DNA of 41,266 nucleotides from an uncultured Clostridia bacterium (GTDB taxonomy: Bacteria > Bacillota > Clostridia > TANB77 > CAG-508), in contig CAKPJC010000015.1 of the NCBI GenBank assembly GCA_934162535.1, positions 1-41,266 on the forward strand. The letters run 5' to 3'. The position numbers and the translations under genes are program-made. The notes below the pieces were generated by a model. The model worked only from the letters and a program-made list of their open reading frames with translations, made no database searches and was not told where the DNA came from. Each line of letters opens with the position of its first letter. Positions within the stretch are counted from its first letter, which is position 1. Shown here in pieces: positions 1 through 7,688 of this stretch.

Positions 1-314
1 TTTATAAAAGATGTAACAGGATATGAAGAAGAAGAAATAGAAAAAATAAGAAAAGAAACAAAAGAAAAACAAAAAGAGGAAAAAAACTGAAAAATACATA
101 CTTAAAAGGTACAAATATGTTTGTACTAAGGCAAATAAATAACAAAATTAATACAACAGTTGTAAGTATGAGTGTAATATGTCTAATGTTATTTATGACA
201 ATTACGATACTATCTTCAAGCTTATCATTAAGAAACACTAAAGAACAATGGATTTGAGGTGCATATTTCATAGCAACATATGAAGGAAGTAAAAATATAA
301 TAAAAGATGAATAA
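1..314 (+). pseudogene. Remnant of FtsX/BceB-type ABC transporter permease, cut by window start
   Basis: Frame 1 gives a lysine/glutamate-rich tail that stops at 88-90. A second frame opened at about 87 continues with LKNTYLKGTN and then MFVLRQINNKINTTVV plus a hydrophobic segment (SVICLMLFMTITILSSSLSL), and stops at TGA 255-257. The same frame can then be read to TAA 312-314. As I recall them, clostridial FtsX-family permeases (bacitracin/lantibiotic exporter type) contain a very similar FVLRQ-N-KINTT segment leading into a membrane helix, so this looks like a fragment of such a gene with a frameshift and a nonsense codon. No ribosome binding site precedes the internal ATG at 117. The upstream part lies outside the window, so the 1-90 piece could instead be the intact end of a different gene. 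Confidence 0.5.
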
Positions 315-449
315 AAAATATTTGTAAAAGACTACACAAAGTATAAAAAATATGTTACAATAAAAAAGAAATTTTTGGTAAAGATGGATAAAACCAATAT
401 ATAGAGGTTCAAAAGCCTTGAAAATAAATTAAAAAGGAGGAGATAGAAA

Positions 450-1175
450 ATGTCAGGACATAGCAAATGGCACAACATACAAGCAAAAAAAGGAAAAGCA
501 GATGCAGCAAGAGGAAAAATATTTACAAAACTAGGAAGAGAACTATTGATAGCAGTAAAGCAAGGTGGACCAGACCCAGCAGGAAACTCAAAACTAAAAG
601 ACGTAATAGCAAAGTGTAAAGCAGCAAATATGCCAAATGACACAATAAACAACGCAATAAAAAAAGCGTCAGGAGAAGGAAATACAGCAACATACGAAGA
701 AATAGTATATGAAGGATATGGACCATGTGGAGTAGCTGTAATAGTAAATGCAAACACAGACAACAGAAACAGAACAGCAGCAGATGTAAGACATGTATTT
801 GATAAAGCAGGAGGAAACTTAGGAACAACAGGATGTGTATCATACATGTTCAACAAAAAAGGAATAATAGTAATAGAAAAAGCATCAACAAAAATGGAAG
901 AAGAAGAATTAATGATGCTAGCACTTGATGCAGGAGCAGAAGACTTCAACGCAACAGAAGAAGTATATGAAATAACAACAGAGCCATCTGACTTTACAGC
1001 AGTAAGAGAAAAACTAGAAGAAGTGGGACTTGAATTTTTAGAAGCAGAAGTTCAAATGGTACCAACAACAACAGTAGCATTAGACGAAGCAGGCAAAGAA
1101 AAAATGGAAAGATTGATTGAAAAACTAGAAGATTTAGATGATGTAATGGACATATATCACAATTGGGAAGAATAA
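450..1175 (+). CDS. yebC: YebC/TACO1-family protein
   Basis: The 241-aa product has the usual length and the hallmark start MSGHSKWHNIQAKKGKADAARGK of the YebC/PmpR/TACO1 family, followed by the conserved KLGRELLIA and NRTAADVRHVFDKAGGNLG segments (about residues 25-130). Family members are cytoplasmic; some have been described as DNA-binding regulators and more recently as translation factors that relieve ribosome stalling. A strong ribosome binding site (AAAAAGGAGGAG) sits 8-9 bases before the ATG. It stands alone after the decayed permease, with the next gene 27 bases downstream, so the two may be co-transcribed. The family call is secure; the molecular role in this organism is not visible from the sequence. 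Confidence 0.95.
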   Translation: MSGHSKWHNIQAKKGKADAARGKIFTKLGRELLIAVKQGGPDPAGNSKLKDVIAKCKAANMPNDTINNAIKKASGEGNTATYEEIVYEGYGPCGVAVIVNANTDNRNRTAADVRHVFDKAGGNLGTTGCVSYMFNKKGIIVIEKASTKMEEEELMMLALDAGAEDFNATEEVYEITTEPSDFTAVREKLEEVGLEFLEAEVQMVPTTTVALDEAGKEKMERLIEKLEDLDDVMDIYHNWEE

Positions 1176-1202
1176 AATAGAAAAAGAAAAGGGGAAATGA
1201 AA

Positions 1203-2501
1203 ATGCAAAAGAAAATTATAATTGCTGTAATAATATTAATAGTATTATTAGGAGGAGGATTTGCATATGCATATTTTGGGACAGATGCATTCAAATCTGA
1301 TAAAGAAATCTTTTTCTCATACCTAACAGAGAACAAAGATAAACAATCAAAAGAAATTGCACAAAAATTAGAAGAATATTTAGACAAAAAAGAAAACAAA
1401 GCATACACAAATAAAGGAAAAGTATCACTAAATATTAGTGGGGCAGATGATGAATCACTTGAAATGCTAAATAATAGCAAAATCACATTTGAAGGAAAAA
1501 TAAACAAAATACAAAATGAAGCAGAACAAGAAATAACATTAGACTTTTCACAAGGATATAATATACCATTAACATACATACAAGATGGAGATATGTATGG
1601 TATAAAATCAGAACTATTAGGAGACAAAATTGTATCAGTAAGAAATGAAGGACTAAAAAATCTTGCTGAAAGATTTGAAATAGACTCAACATATGTTCCA
1701 GACAAAATATGTGTAGATGATTACAAATTTACAGAAGAAGAACAAAAAATACTAAAAGAAAGATATTTCTCATATATAAGAGATAGTCTAACAGATGATA
1801 TGTTCTTCAAAACAAAAAATGGAAAACAAAAAGTAATAACAGCAAAAGTTCCTGAAGAAAATGCAGTAGCAATTATAAGAGAAATGGCAAACGAATTTAG
1901 AAATGATGAAATCATATTAAGTAAAATGCCAGAAGGACTTGATAAAGAATCATTCCAAGAAAGCATTGATAAATTCATATCAGGACTAAATGATTCAGAA
2001 AACCCAAACAACAGACTTGACTTAAGTGTATATATAGAAGGCAAAAAGCTATCAAAATTTGAAATGATATATTATGAAGATGACGAAATTTACGGAAAAA
2101 TAACAGCTGAAATCAAAGACAACACAATAGAAACAAGAATATATGAAAAAGATCAATGTGTAACAGAAATATCTATGAAATATGATGTAACAGGAGATGA
2201 TGTTACAACAGAAATGTCAATAAAAGTATTTGAAGATGATAGCGAAGATATAACAGAAATTGCATTAAAAGCTGAATATAAAAACCTATTAACACTTGAT
2301 AATGTTGAGGAAAACCTTACAGCAACAGTAAAAGCATATGAAGATGAGATGAAAGTAAATTACACAAATTCAGTTACATTTGATGAAAATGTGGATATAA
2401 ACGGAATAGACCAAAACAAAGCTGTAATTATAAATGATGCAACAGATGAAGAAATACAGGCAGTAATATTAAGTGTATACCAAAAATTAGGTATGGTATA
2501 A
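1203..2501 (+). CDS. Membrane-anchored extracytoplasmic protein of unknown function
   Basis: I do not recognise the family. The product (432 aa from this start) has a lysine-rich N-terminus, one hydrophobic segment at about residues 4-24 (IIIAVIILIVLLGGGFAYAYF) and then a long hydrophilic domain with alternating beta-like stretches and many Asp/Glu/Lys residues; there is no lipobox cysteine. This fits a protein tethered to the outer face of the membrane. Two ATGs are possible (1197 and 1203). GGGG at 1191-1194 is only 2 bases from the first but 8 from the second, so 1203 is preferred. The gene lies 27 bases after yebC and ends just before a strong terminator, so it closes the yebC unit. Weak resemblance to clostridial DUF proteins with repeated beta domains is possible but could not be tested. 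Confidence 0.8.
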   Translation: MQKKIIIAVIILIVLLGGGFAYAYFGTDAFKSDKEIFFSYLTENKDKQSKEIAQKLEEYLDKKENKAYTNKGKVSLNISGADDESLEMLNNSKITFEGKINKIQNEAEQEITLDFSQGYNIPLTYIQDGDMYGIKSELLGDKIVSVRNEGLKNLAERFEIDSTYVPDKICVDDYKFTEEEQKILKERYFSYIRDSLTDDMFFKTKNGKQKVITAKVPEENAVAIIREMANEFRNDEIILSKMPEGLDKESFQESIDKFISGLNDSENPNNRLDLSVYIEGKKLSKFEMIYYEDDEIYGKITAEIKDNTIETRIYEKDQCVTEISMKYDVTGDDVTTEMSIKVFEDDSEDITEIALKAEYKNLLTLDNVEENLTATVKAYEDEMKVNYTNSVTFDENVDINGIDQNKAVIINDATDEEIQAVILSVYQKLGMV

Positions 2502-2522
2502 AAATAAATAAGTTCTAAAAAT

Positions 2523-2561
2523 AAAAAAAGAGCATATATATATAATATATGTTCTTTTTTT
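2523..2561 (+). terminator. Intrinsic terminator after the yebC unit
   Basis: The arms 2523-2539 and 2545-2561 pair over 17 positions with a single G-U wobble. The left arm begins with seven A and the right arm ends with seven T, so the hairpin can terminate in either direction. It separates the yebC unit from the spoIIIA operon. Confidence 0.85.
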
Positions 2562-2595
2562 ATATACTAGGAAAGTAATACTTTCCTAGTATATA
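2561..2595. repeat. Perfect 16-bp inverted repeat with 3-nt loop
   Basis: TATATACTAGGAAAGT (2561-2576), a spacer AAT, and the exact reverse complement ACTTTCCTAGTATATA (2580-2595). It abuts the terminator on one side and the 75-nt repeat on the other. It has no T-run of its own, so it is not a standard terminator. It could be a protein-binding operator, an RNA hairpin, or the scar of an insertion. Confidence 0.9.
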
Positions 2596-2666
2596 AAAAG
2601 CTATAATCGCTAGCCCTTTGAGATTTTCTCTTTTTAGTCGAAAACTCAAATCGGGCGAGAACAAAT
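2592..2666 (+). repeat. 75-nt structured repeat, copy 1
   Basis: This segment matches 22625-22699 at 71 of 75 positions without gaps, in the same orientation. Both copies can fold the same way: an inner stem GAG-(purine bulge)-UUUUC with GAAAACUC closing an 11-nt loop, enclosed by GCCC/GGGC with a flanking CU/AG pair. The flanks are unrelated. It lies between a terminator and the spoIIIAA ribosome binding site. I do not recognise it as a known riboswitch or ribozyme. Confidence 0.85.
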
Positions 2667-2690
2667 AACAAAAGAGAAAAGGTGATAAAA

Positions 2691-3581
2691 ATGTCAGGGC
2701 TAGAAAAAGTACTAGAATACTTGCCAAGAGAAATAAGAAACACAATATTATCTAATATGATAAATAACATAGAAGAAATAAGACTAAGAGTAGAGAAACC
2801 ACTATGTATAAAAAACATGCAAGGAATAAAAACATTAGAATACATAACAAAACAGCAAGATATACTACAAACATTTGAAAGAATATGTGAAAACTCAGTA
2901 TATTCATATAGAAAACAAATATGTGATGGATATATAACTATAATGGGAGGAAATAGAGTAGGAATAGTAGGGAGTGCAGTAATAGACAATGGACAAGTCA
3001 TAAATATAAATTATATTTCAAGTTTAAACTTTAGAATAGCACAACAAAAGATAGGATGCAGTTCAAAAATAATAGAAGACATAATAGACATACCTAATAA
3101 TTCTATATATAACACACTAATAGTATCACCACCAGGGTGTGGCAAAACAACATTATTAAGAGACATAATAAGAAATTTAAGTAATGGAATAAGTAATATA
3201 AAATTCACGGGAAAAAACGTTGGAGTTGTAGATGAAAGAGGAGAAATTGCAGGAATGTACAAAGGAATTGCACAAAATGATATAGGGATAAGAACAGATG
3301 TAATAGACAATATGCCCAAAGCAGAGGGAATGAGACTACTAGTACGTTCAATGGCTCCAGATATAATTGCATGTGATGAAATAGGAAGTAGAGAAGATGT
3401 TGAAGCTATAGATTATGCAATGTGTTCAGGAGTAAAGGGAATATTTACAGCACATGGGAAAGATATGGAAGATTTAGCTAAAAATCCAGAGTTATCAAGA
3501 CTTTTAAATAAGCACATATTTGGCAGAATAATATTTTTAAATCCACAAAAAAGAGGAGATACAGAATGTATCTATATGTAG
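2691..3581 (+). CDS. spoIIIAA: Stage III sporulation protein AA (secretion-type ATPase)
   Basis: The 296-aa product has a P-loop SPPGCGKTTLLRD at about residues 146-158 and a Walker B region MAPDIIACDEIG near residue 220, placing it in the SpoIIIAA family, related to type II/IV secretion ATPases. It is thought to power the mother-cell side of the SpoIIIA-SpoIIQ channel that keeps the engulfed forespore alive. A GTG at 2682 would extend it by three residues, but AAAAGGTGAT at 2677-2686 is a well-spaced ribosome binding site for the ATG at 2691, so that start is chosen. It is the first gene of an eight-gene spoIIIA operon. In Bacillus this operon depends on sigma E; I could not find a convincing sigma E -10 box (no CATA) between the terminator and the start. 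Confidence 0.95.
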   Translation: MSGLEKVLEYLPREIRNTILSNMINNIEEIRLRVEKPLCIKNMQGIKTLEYITKQQDILQTFERICENSVYSYRKQICDGYITIMGGNRVGIVGSAVIDNGQVININYISSLNFRIAQQKIGCSSKIIEDIIDIPNNSIYNTLIVSPPGCGKTTLLRDIIRNLSNGISNIKFTGKNVGVVDERGEIAGMYKGIAQNDIGIRTDVIDNMPKAEGMRLLVRSMAPDIIACDEIGSREDVEAIDYAMCSGVKGIFTAHGKDMEDLAKNPELSRLLNKHIFGRIIFLNPQKRGDTECIYM

Positions 3582-3594
3582 ATAGGAGGAATGT

Positions 3595-4104
3595 ATGTTA
3601 ATTTTAAAAATTTTTTTATTATTAATCATATTTATATTATCAACAATCATCGGAATTGCAATTGCAAAAATGTATGAGAACAGAGTCAAAGAACTACAAG
3701 AATTCAAAGGAACATTAAATGCAATGAAAACCAAAATAAAATTTACATATGAGCCATTAGAAGAAATATTTATTGACATATCAAAAAATGACAAAAACAA
3801 TATATCAAAAATATTTAAGCAAATGTCTGAACAAATAAAATACAGAAGTGTAGAAGATGTTTGGACAAGTTGTATTCAAAATGCAGATATAAGTATAAAG
3901 CAAGAAGATAAAAACATATTAAAAAGACTAGGAAAGTTATTAGGACAAACTGATGTTGAAGGGCAAATAAGTGAAATAGAAGTAACTCAAAGCTTTTTAG
4001 AAAACCAGATAACCAAAGCAGAAGAAGAAAGAAATAAAAATCAAAAAATGTACAAAACACTCGGAGCTGTGGTTGGACTAACATTTGTTGTAATATTGAT
4101 ATAG
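3595..4104 (+). CDS. spoIIIAB: Stage III sporulation protein AB
   Basis: The 169-aa product has an N-terminal membrane segment (about residues 3-22), a coiled or helical cytoplasmic middle with KELQEFKGTLNAMKTKIKFTYEPLEEIF, and a C-terminal hydrophobic segment (TLGAVVGLTFVVILI). This is the organisation of SpoIIIAB, a homologue of the GspF-type platform protein of secretion systems, proposed to sit beneath the SpoIIIAG/AH rings. It begins 13 bases after spoIIIAA with AGGAGG at 3585-3590, which favours the ATG at 3595 (another ATG at 3591 is out of frame). The length is typical. Confidence 0.92.
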   Translation: MLILKIFLLLIIFILSTIIGIAIAKMYENRVKELQEFKGTLNAMKTKIKFTYEPLEEIFIDISKNDKNNISKIFKQMSEQIKYRSVEDVWTSCIQNADISIKQEDKNILKRLGKLLGQTDVEGQISEIEVTQSFLENQITKAEEERNKNQKMYKTLGAVVGLTFVVILI

Positions 4105-4116
4105 GGGGAAATTATA

Positions 4117-4311
4117 ATGGACATAAACTTATTATTTAAGATAGCTGCAATAGGAATACTAGTTGCAGTATTACATCAAGTTTTAGTAAGAGCAGGAAGA
4201 GAAGACCAAGCAATGATGACGACACTTGCAGGACTTGTAATTGTATTATCCATGGTAATACAAGAAATAAGCAAATTATTTGAATCTGTACGAACATTAT
4301 TTAATTTATAA
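4117..4311 (+). CDS. spoIIIAC: Stage III sporulation protein AC
   Basis: A 64-aa membrane protein with two hydrophobic helices (about residues 8-24 and 33-50) separated by the short loop RAGREDQAMM, characteristic of SpoIIIAC. It lies 12 bases after spoIIIAB with a GGGGGAAA ribosome binding site and is followed by the related spoIIIAD. Size and order match the family exactly. SpoIIIAC and SpoIIIAD are small integral membrane parts of the channel in the mother-cell membrane; their exact role is unresolved. Confidence 0.93.
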   Translation: MDINLLFKIAAIGILVAVLHQVLVRAGREDQAMMTTLAGLVIVLSMVIQEISKLFESVRTLFNL

Positions 4312-4328
4312 TTAAGGAAGGGATGATA

Positions 4329-4718
4329 ATGGAAGAAATAATAAAAATAATTGGGATAGGACTAACAGGACTAATAATAGTTGTAATATTAAAACAATAT
4401 AAACCAGAATATGCAATATATGTATCAATAATAGCAGGAATATTAATACTATTTCTTGCAATGCAAAAATTAGGAGGTGTAATAAATCTATTACAATCAA
4501 TATCAGAAAAAACATACATAAATAAAAGCTTTTTAGGAATACTACTAAAAATAACGGGAATTGCAATATTAACAGAATTTGCAACAAGTATATGTTCTGA
4601 TACAGGAGAAAGTGCAATAGCAAGTAAAATAGAAATGGGAAGTAAAATAATAATAATCGCAATGTCATTACCAATTATAACAAGTTTATTAGAACTAATA
4701 ATAGAAATATTACCTTAA
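4329..4718 (+). CDS. spoIIIAD: Stage III sporulation protein AD
   Basis: A 129-aa protein with about four hydrophobic segments; the segment IVVILKQYKPEYAIYVSIIAG and the later ILTEFATSICSDTGESAIASKIEMGSK match SpoIIIAD, with a highly conserved acidic/serine loop between membrane helices. The ATG at 4323 almost touches the ribosome binding site AAGGAAGGG (4314-4322); the ATG at 4329 is 7 bases away and is preferred, giving MEEIIKIIGIG as start. It is the fourth gene of the spoIIIA operon, 17 bases after spoIIIAC. Confidence 0.92.
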   Translation: MEEIIKIIGIGLTGLIIVVILKQYKPEYAIYVSIIAGILILFLAMQKLGGVINLLQSISEKTYINKSFLGILLKITGIAILTEFATSICSDTGESAIASKIEMGSKIIIIAMSLPIITSLLELIIEILP

Positions 4719-4743
4719 TTATAATTTAAGGAAAGGAATACAT

Positions 4744-5889
4744 ATGAAAAGAATTACTATAGTAATAATCATAGTATTATTGTTAATGCCAATTACAGTA
4801 TATGCAGAAACAGAAGAAGAAATAATGAAAACAACAAAAGATACAGTAAATATATCAGAATTTATAAAACAATCAGAAAAATATACAGGAGAATTTTTAG
4901 AAGATGTAGACATATCGAAAACATTAGAGCAAGCTATAAAGGGAGATGTAGATAACAATAAAATATATAAAAAAGTAATTTCACTTTTAGGAACAGAATT
5001 TAGTTCAAGTTTAAAAATGCTAATAAGTATTTTAGTAATAATAGTAATACATGGAATTTTAAAATCAATAACAGACAATCTAAAAAATAGCAATATATCT
5101 CAAATAATTTACTTTGTTCAATATATATTAATAGTTACACTAATCATGTCAAACTTTACAGAAATAATAAATTTAGTAAAAGAAACATCAAGTAATTTGG
5201 TAGGATTTATAAATGTACTAGCACCACTTCTATTGACATTAATGGTTTACACAGGAGGAATAACAACAAGTACAATGTTAGAGCCAATAATATTATTTGT
5301 AATAAATTTTGTGGCAAATATTATAGAATCTGTACTTATTCCAATAATGATGATAGTAGTGGTATTTTCAATAATATCCAAAATATCAGACAAAGTACAA
5401 TTGGACAAACTATCAAAATTCATGAAATCAGGTGTGGTATGGTTTCTTGGAGTAGTATTAACTCTATTTGTAGGAGTAGTATCTTTAGAAGGAACATTAG
5501 GAAGTAGCATTGATGGAATTACAGCAAAAACAACAAAAGCAGTAATGTCAAATGCTATACCTGTTGTTGGAAAAGTCATCGGAGATGCTGTAGACAGTGT
5601 TTTAGGATGTGGTGTAATACTAAAAAATGCAGTAGGATTTGTAGGAGTAATAATTATAATTGGAATATGTATAATACCAATTATAAAAATTGCAACATTA
5701 ACTATAATGTATAATTTAGCATCAGCAGTTGTACAACCAATTGCAGATGAAAAAATAGTAAAGCTATTAGAAGAAATGGGTGGTATTTTTAAAATACTAC
5801 TGGGAATATTGTGTTCAATATCAGTTCTTCTACTAGTTGGAGTAACATTAGTTATAAAAATATCAAATAGTGGGATGATGTATAGATGA
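4744..5889 (+). CDS. spoIIIAE: Stage III sporulation protein AE
   Basis: A 381-aa polytopic membrane protein. It starts with a likely cleavable signal peptide (about residues 1-21, ending VYA before ETEEE), then a short extracytoplasmic region and about six to seven hydrophobic segments from residue 80 on, including GVVWFLGVVLTLFVGVVSLEG and the conserved SSIDGITAKTTKAVMSNAIP. This is the signature of SpoIIIAE, the largest membrane component of the SpoIIIA complex. The ribosome binding site is AAGGAAAGG. Its TGA overlaps the next start (ATGA at 5886-5889), so translation with spoIIIAF is coupled. Confidence 0.94.
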   Translation: MKRITIVIIIVLLLMPITVYAETEEEIMKTTKDTVNISEFIKQSEKYTGEFLEDVDISKTLEQAIKGDVDNNKIYKKVISLLGTEFSSSLKMLISILVIIVIHGILKSITDNLKNSNISQIIYFVQYILIVTLIMSNFTEIINLVKETSSNLVGFINVLAPLLLTLMVYTGGITTSTMLEPIILFVINFVANIIESVLIPIMMIVVVFSIISKISDKVQLDKLSKFMKSGVVWFLGVVLTLFVGVVSLEGTLGSSIDGITAKTTKAVMSNAIPVVGKVIGDAVDSVLGCGVILKNAVGFVGVIIIIGICIIPIIKIATLTIMYNLASAVVQPIADEKIVKLLEEMGGIFKILLGILCSISVLLLVGVTLVIKISNSGMMYR

Positions 5890-6383
5890 TAAATTTTTTA
5901 AGTACATGGGCTGAACAAATAATTATTGCAGTCATAATAGCAACAATAATTGAATTGATATTACCAAATAACAAGAATAAAAAATACATTCAAATGGTAA
6001 TTGGAATATACATATTATTTAATATAATATCACCTGTAATAAAAAACAAAGAGGAATTTTCAGTAGACAAATATAAAATAGAAGATAACACAGTAAGCTC
6101 TGGATATGTGTTAGATCAAAGTTCAATGAACAAGAGATTAGAAAAAATATACTTAGAAGAATTAGAAAAAAATGTGAAATCAAAATTCCAAGAAAAAGGG
6201 TTTACTGTTAGTAAATGCACAATTGATGCAGTGCTTGATACAAACAAGAAAAATGCAGGAATACATTTAATAACTGTAAAAATAAAAGGACCTGCTGATA
6301 AACAAGAAATAGAAAATGCGAGAAATGAATTATCAGAAGAATATGAAATAGATTTAGAGAAAATAAAAATTGTGATTACATAG
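5886..6383 (+). CDS. spoIIIAF: Stage III sporulation protein AF
   Basis: A 165-aa protein with two N-terminal membrane helices (about residues 10-26 and 35-52) and a cytoplasmic or intermembrane C-terminal domain rich in charged residues, as in SpoIIIAF. The start overlaps the spoIIIAE stop by four bases (ATGA), which explains the weak ribosome binding site. The C-terminal part (about 100-165) has the alternating beta/alpha pattern of a small ring-building-motif-like domain. It is the sixth gene of the operon. Confidence 0.9.
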   Translation: MINFLSTWAEQIIIAVIIATIIELILPNNKNKKYIQMVIGIYILFNIISPVIKNKEEFSVDKYKIEDNTVSSGYVLDQSSMNKRLEKIYLEELEKNVKSKFQEKGFTVSKCTIDAVLDTNKKNAGIHLITVKIKGPADKQEIENARNELSEEYEIDLEKIKIVIT

Positions 6384-6401
6384 ATTTGGGAGGAAAAAGA
6401 T

Positions 6402-6989
6402 ATGTTTAAGAATTTTTTAAAGAAAAGTGATGAAGAAAAAAACAATAAAAAACAAATAGAGAATATTGTAGTATTTATAATAATATTAATAGTAACAGTA
6501 TTGATAATTAACAATATGTGGTCAAAAGATGAAAAACAGGAAGAAGAAGATACATCAAAAGTATTGGCACAGACCGGTTCAAATAATATAGAAGGTAATA
6601 ATGACAATTTAGAAAAAAGATTAGAAAATATATTAGAAAGCATAAATGGAGTGGGAAAAGTAAAAGTATTAATTAAATATTCCACTAGCAGTAAAATAGT
6701 TGCAATGTACAATGAAACAAGTTCAGAAAGTACAACATCAGAAAATGATTCTGATGGAGGAAATAAGAATGTTAAAGAAACTGAAAGTAAGAAAGAGGTG
6801 GTGTATTCAGACAAAAATGGGAAAAATGAGCCAATAACAGAAAAAGTTGAGATGCCTGTAATAGAAGGAACAATCATAACTGCACAAGGAGCTTCAAATG
6901 CAAACACAAAATCAGCAATTGTAAGTGCAGTTGAAGCGATTACTGGTCTTGCAGTACATAAAATACAAGTATTTGAGATGGGAGAGTGA
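6402..6989 (+). CDS. spoIIIAG: Stage III sporulation protein AG
   Basis: A 195-aa bitopic protein with one membrane helix at about residues 25-40 and an extracytoplasmic domain starting with LEKRLENILESINGVGKVKVLIKY. That segment, and the later GASNANTKSAIVSAVEAITGLAVHKIQVFEM, form the split ring-building motif of SpoIIIAG, with a low-complexity Ser/Thr/Asn insertion (about 110-145) between the halves. SpoIIIAG forms a large ring in the space between mother cell and forespore. The ribosome binding site GGGAGGAAAAAG precedes the ATG. The length is typical. Confidence 0.93.
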   Translation: MFKNFLKKSDEEKNNKKQIENIVVFIIILIVTVLIINNMWSKDEKQEEEDTSKVLAQTGSNNIEGNNDNLEKRLENILESINGVGKVKVLIKYSTSSKIVAMYNETSSESTTSENDSDGGNKNVKETESKKEVVYSDKNGKNEPITEKVEMPVIEGTIITAQGASNANTKSAIVSAVEAITGLAVHKIQVFEMGE

Positions 6990-6993
6990 TTAA

Positions 6994-7620
6994 ATGAAAC
7001 TTAGTGGAAAGATAAAAACAAGTTCGGTGGCTGTATATGTATTAGCACTTATGCTTGTAACAGTTGGATATTGGAATTACATATCAAAAGAATCACAAAC
7101 ACTTGAAACAGTGAGTGTTGGAAATGATACAAGTGAAGAGACTAGAGATAAAAATTTGGGAGATGCGACACTTGTTAGTAATAATGAATTGATACAGGAA
7201 GAAAATGCAAAAGATGAAAAAGATAACAATAGTCAAAATACAGAAAACAAAAATGTTGAAAAAAACAATAAAGATGATGGATATTTCGGAGAATCAAGAT
7301 TGGCAAGAGATACAATGTATTCGCAAACACTTGAAACATACAAGGAAATGATAAATAATTCTAGTGTATCAGAAGAGCAAAAGACGATTGTTACACAGGA
7401 AATAACTAAATTAAATAAAGAAAAAAATGCAATTATGATATGCGAAAATTTAATATCAACAAAGGGATTTGAGAATTGTGTGATATTTGTAAATGTGGAT
7501 AGTATTAGTGTTATTGTAAAGGCACAAGAATTAAAAGCAGATGAGATAGCACAAATACAAAATATTGTTTCAAGAGAGATGGATGCTAAAATAGAAAATA
7601 TACATATTATGAAAAAATAA
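6994..7620 (+). CDS. spoIIIAH: Stage III sporulation protein AH
   Basis: A 208-aa protein with one N-terminal membrane helix (about residues 11-27), a long hydrophilic Asn/Glu/Lys linker and a C-terminal YscJ/ring-building-motif-like domain (about 105-208: DTMYSQTLETYKEMINN ... IVSREMDAKIENIHIMKK). SpoIIIAH is the mother-cell ring protein that pairs with SpoIIQ from the forespore. The start lies four bases after the spoIIIAG stop. spoIIQ is not in the window. No obvious terminator follows; a T-rich stretch (7624-7650) comes directly after the stop. Confidence 0.93.
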   Translation: MKLSGKIKTSSVAVYVLALMLVTVGYWNYISKESQTLETVSVGNDTSEETRDKNLGDATLVSNNELIQEENAKDEKDNNSQNTENKNVEKNNKDDGYFGESRLARDTMYSQTLETYKEMINNSSVSEEQKTIVTQEITKLNKEKNAIMICENLISTKGFENCVIFVNVDSISVIVKAQELKADEIAQIQNIVSREMDAKIENIHIMKK

Positions 7621-7688
7621 TTGATATTTTTGTTGGTTTATGATATCTTGTAGATAGTTAATGTAAAATTATAGAATAGGGAGAAAAA

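Noticed and set aside
2592..2666. tRNA or tRNA-like gene for the 75-nt repeat
   Set aside because: The length suits a tRNA, but on neither strand is there a T-loop GGTTCGA, a D-arm or a 7-bp acceptor stem.
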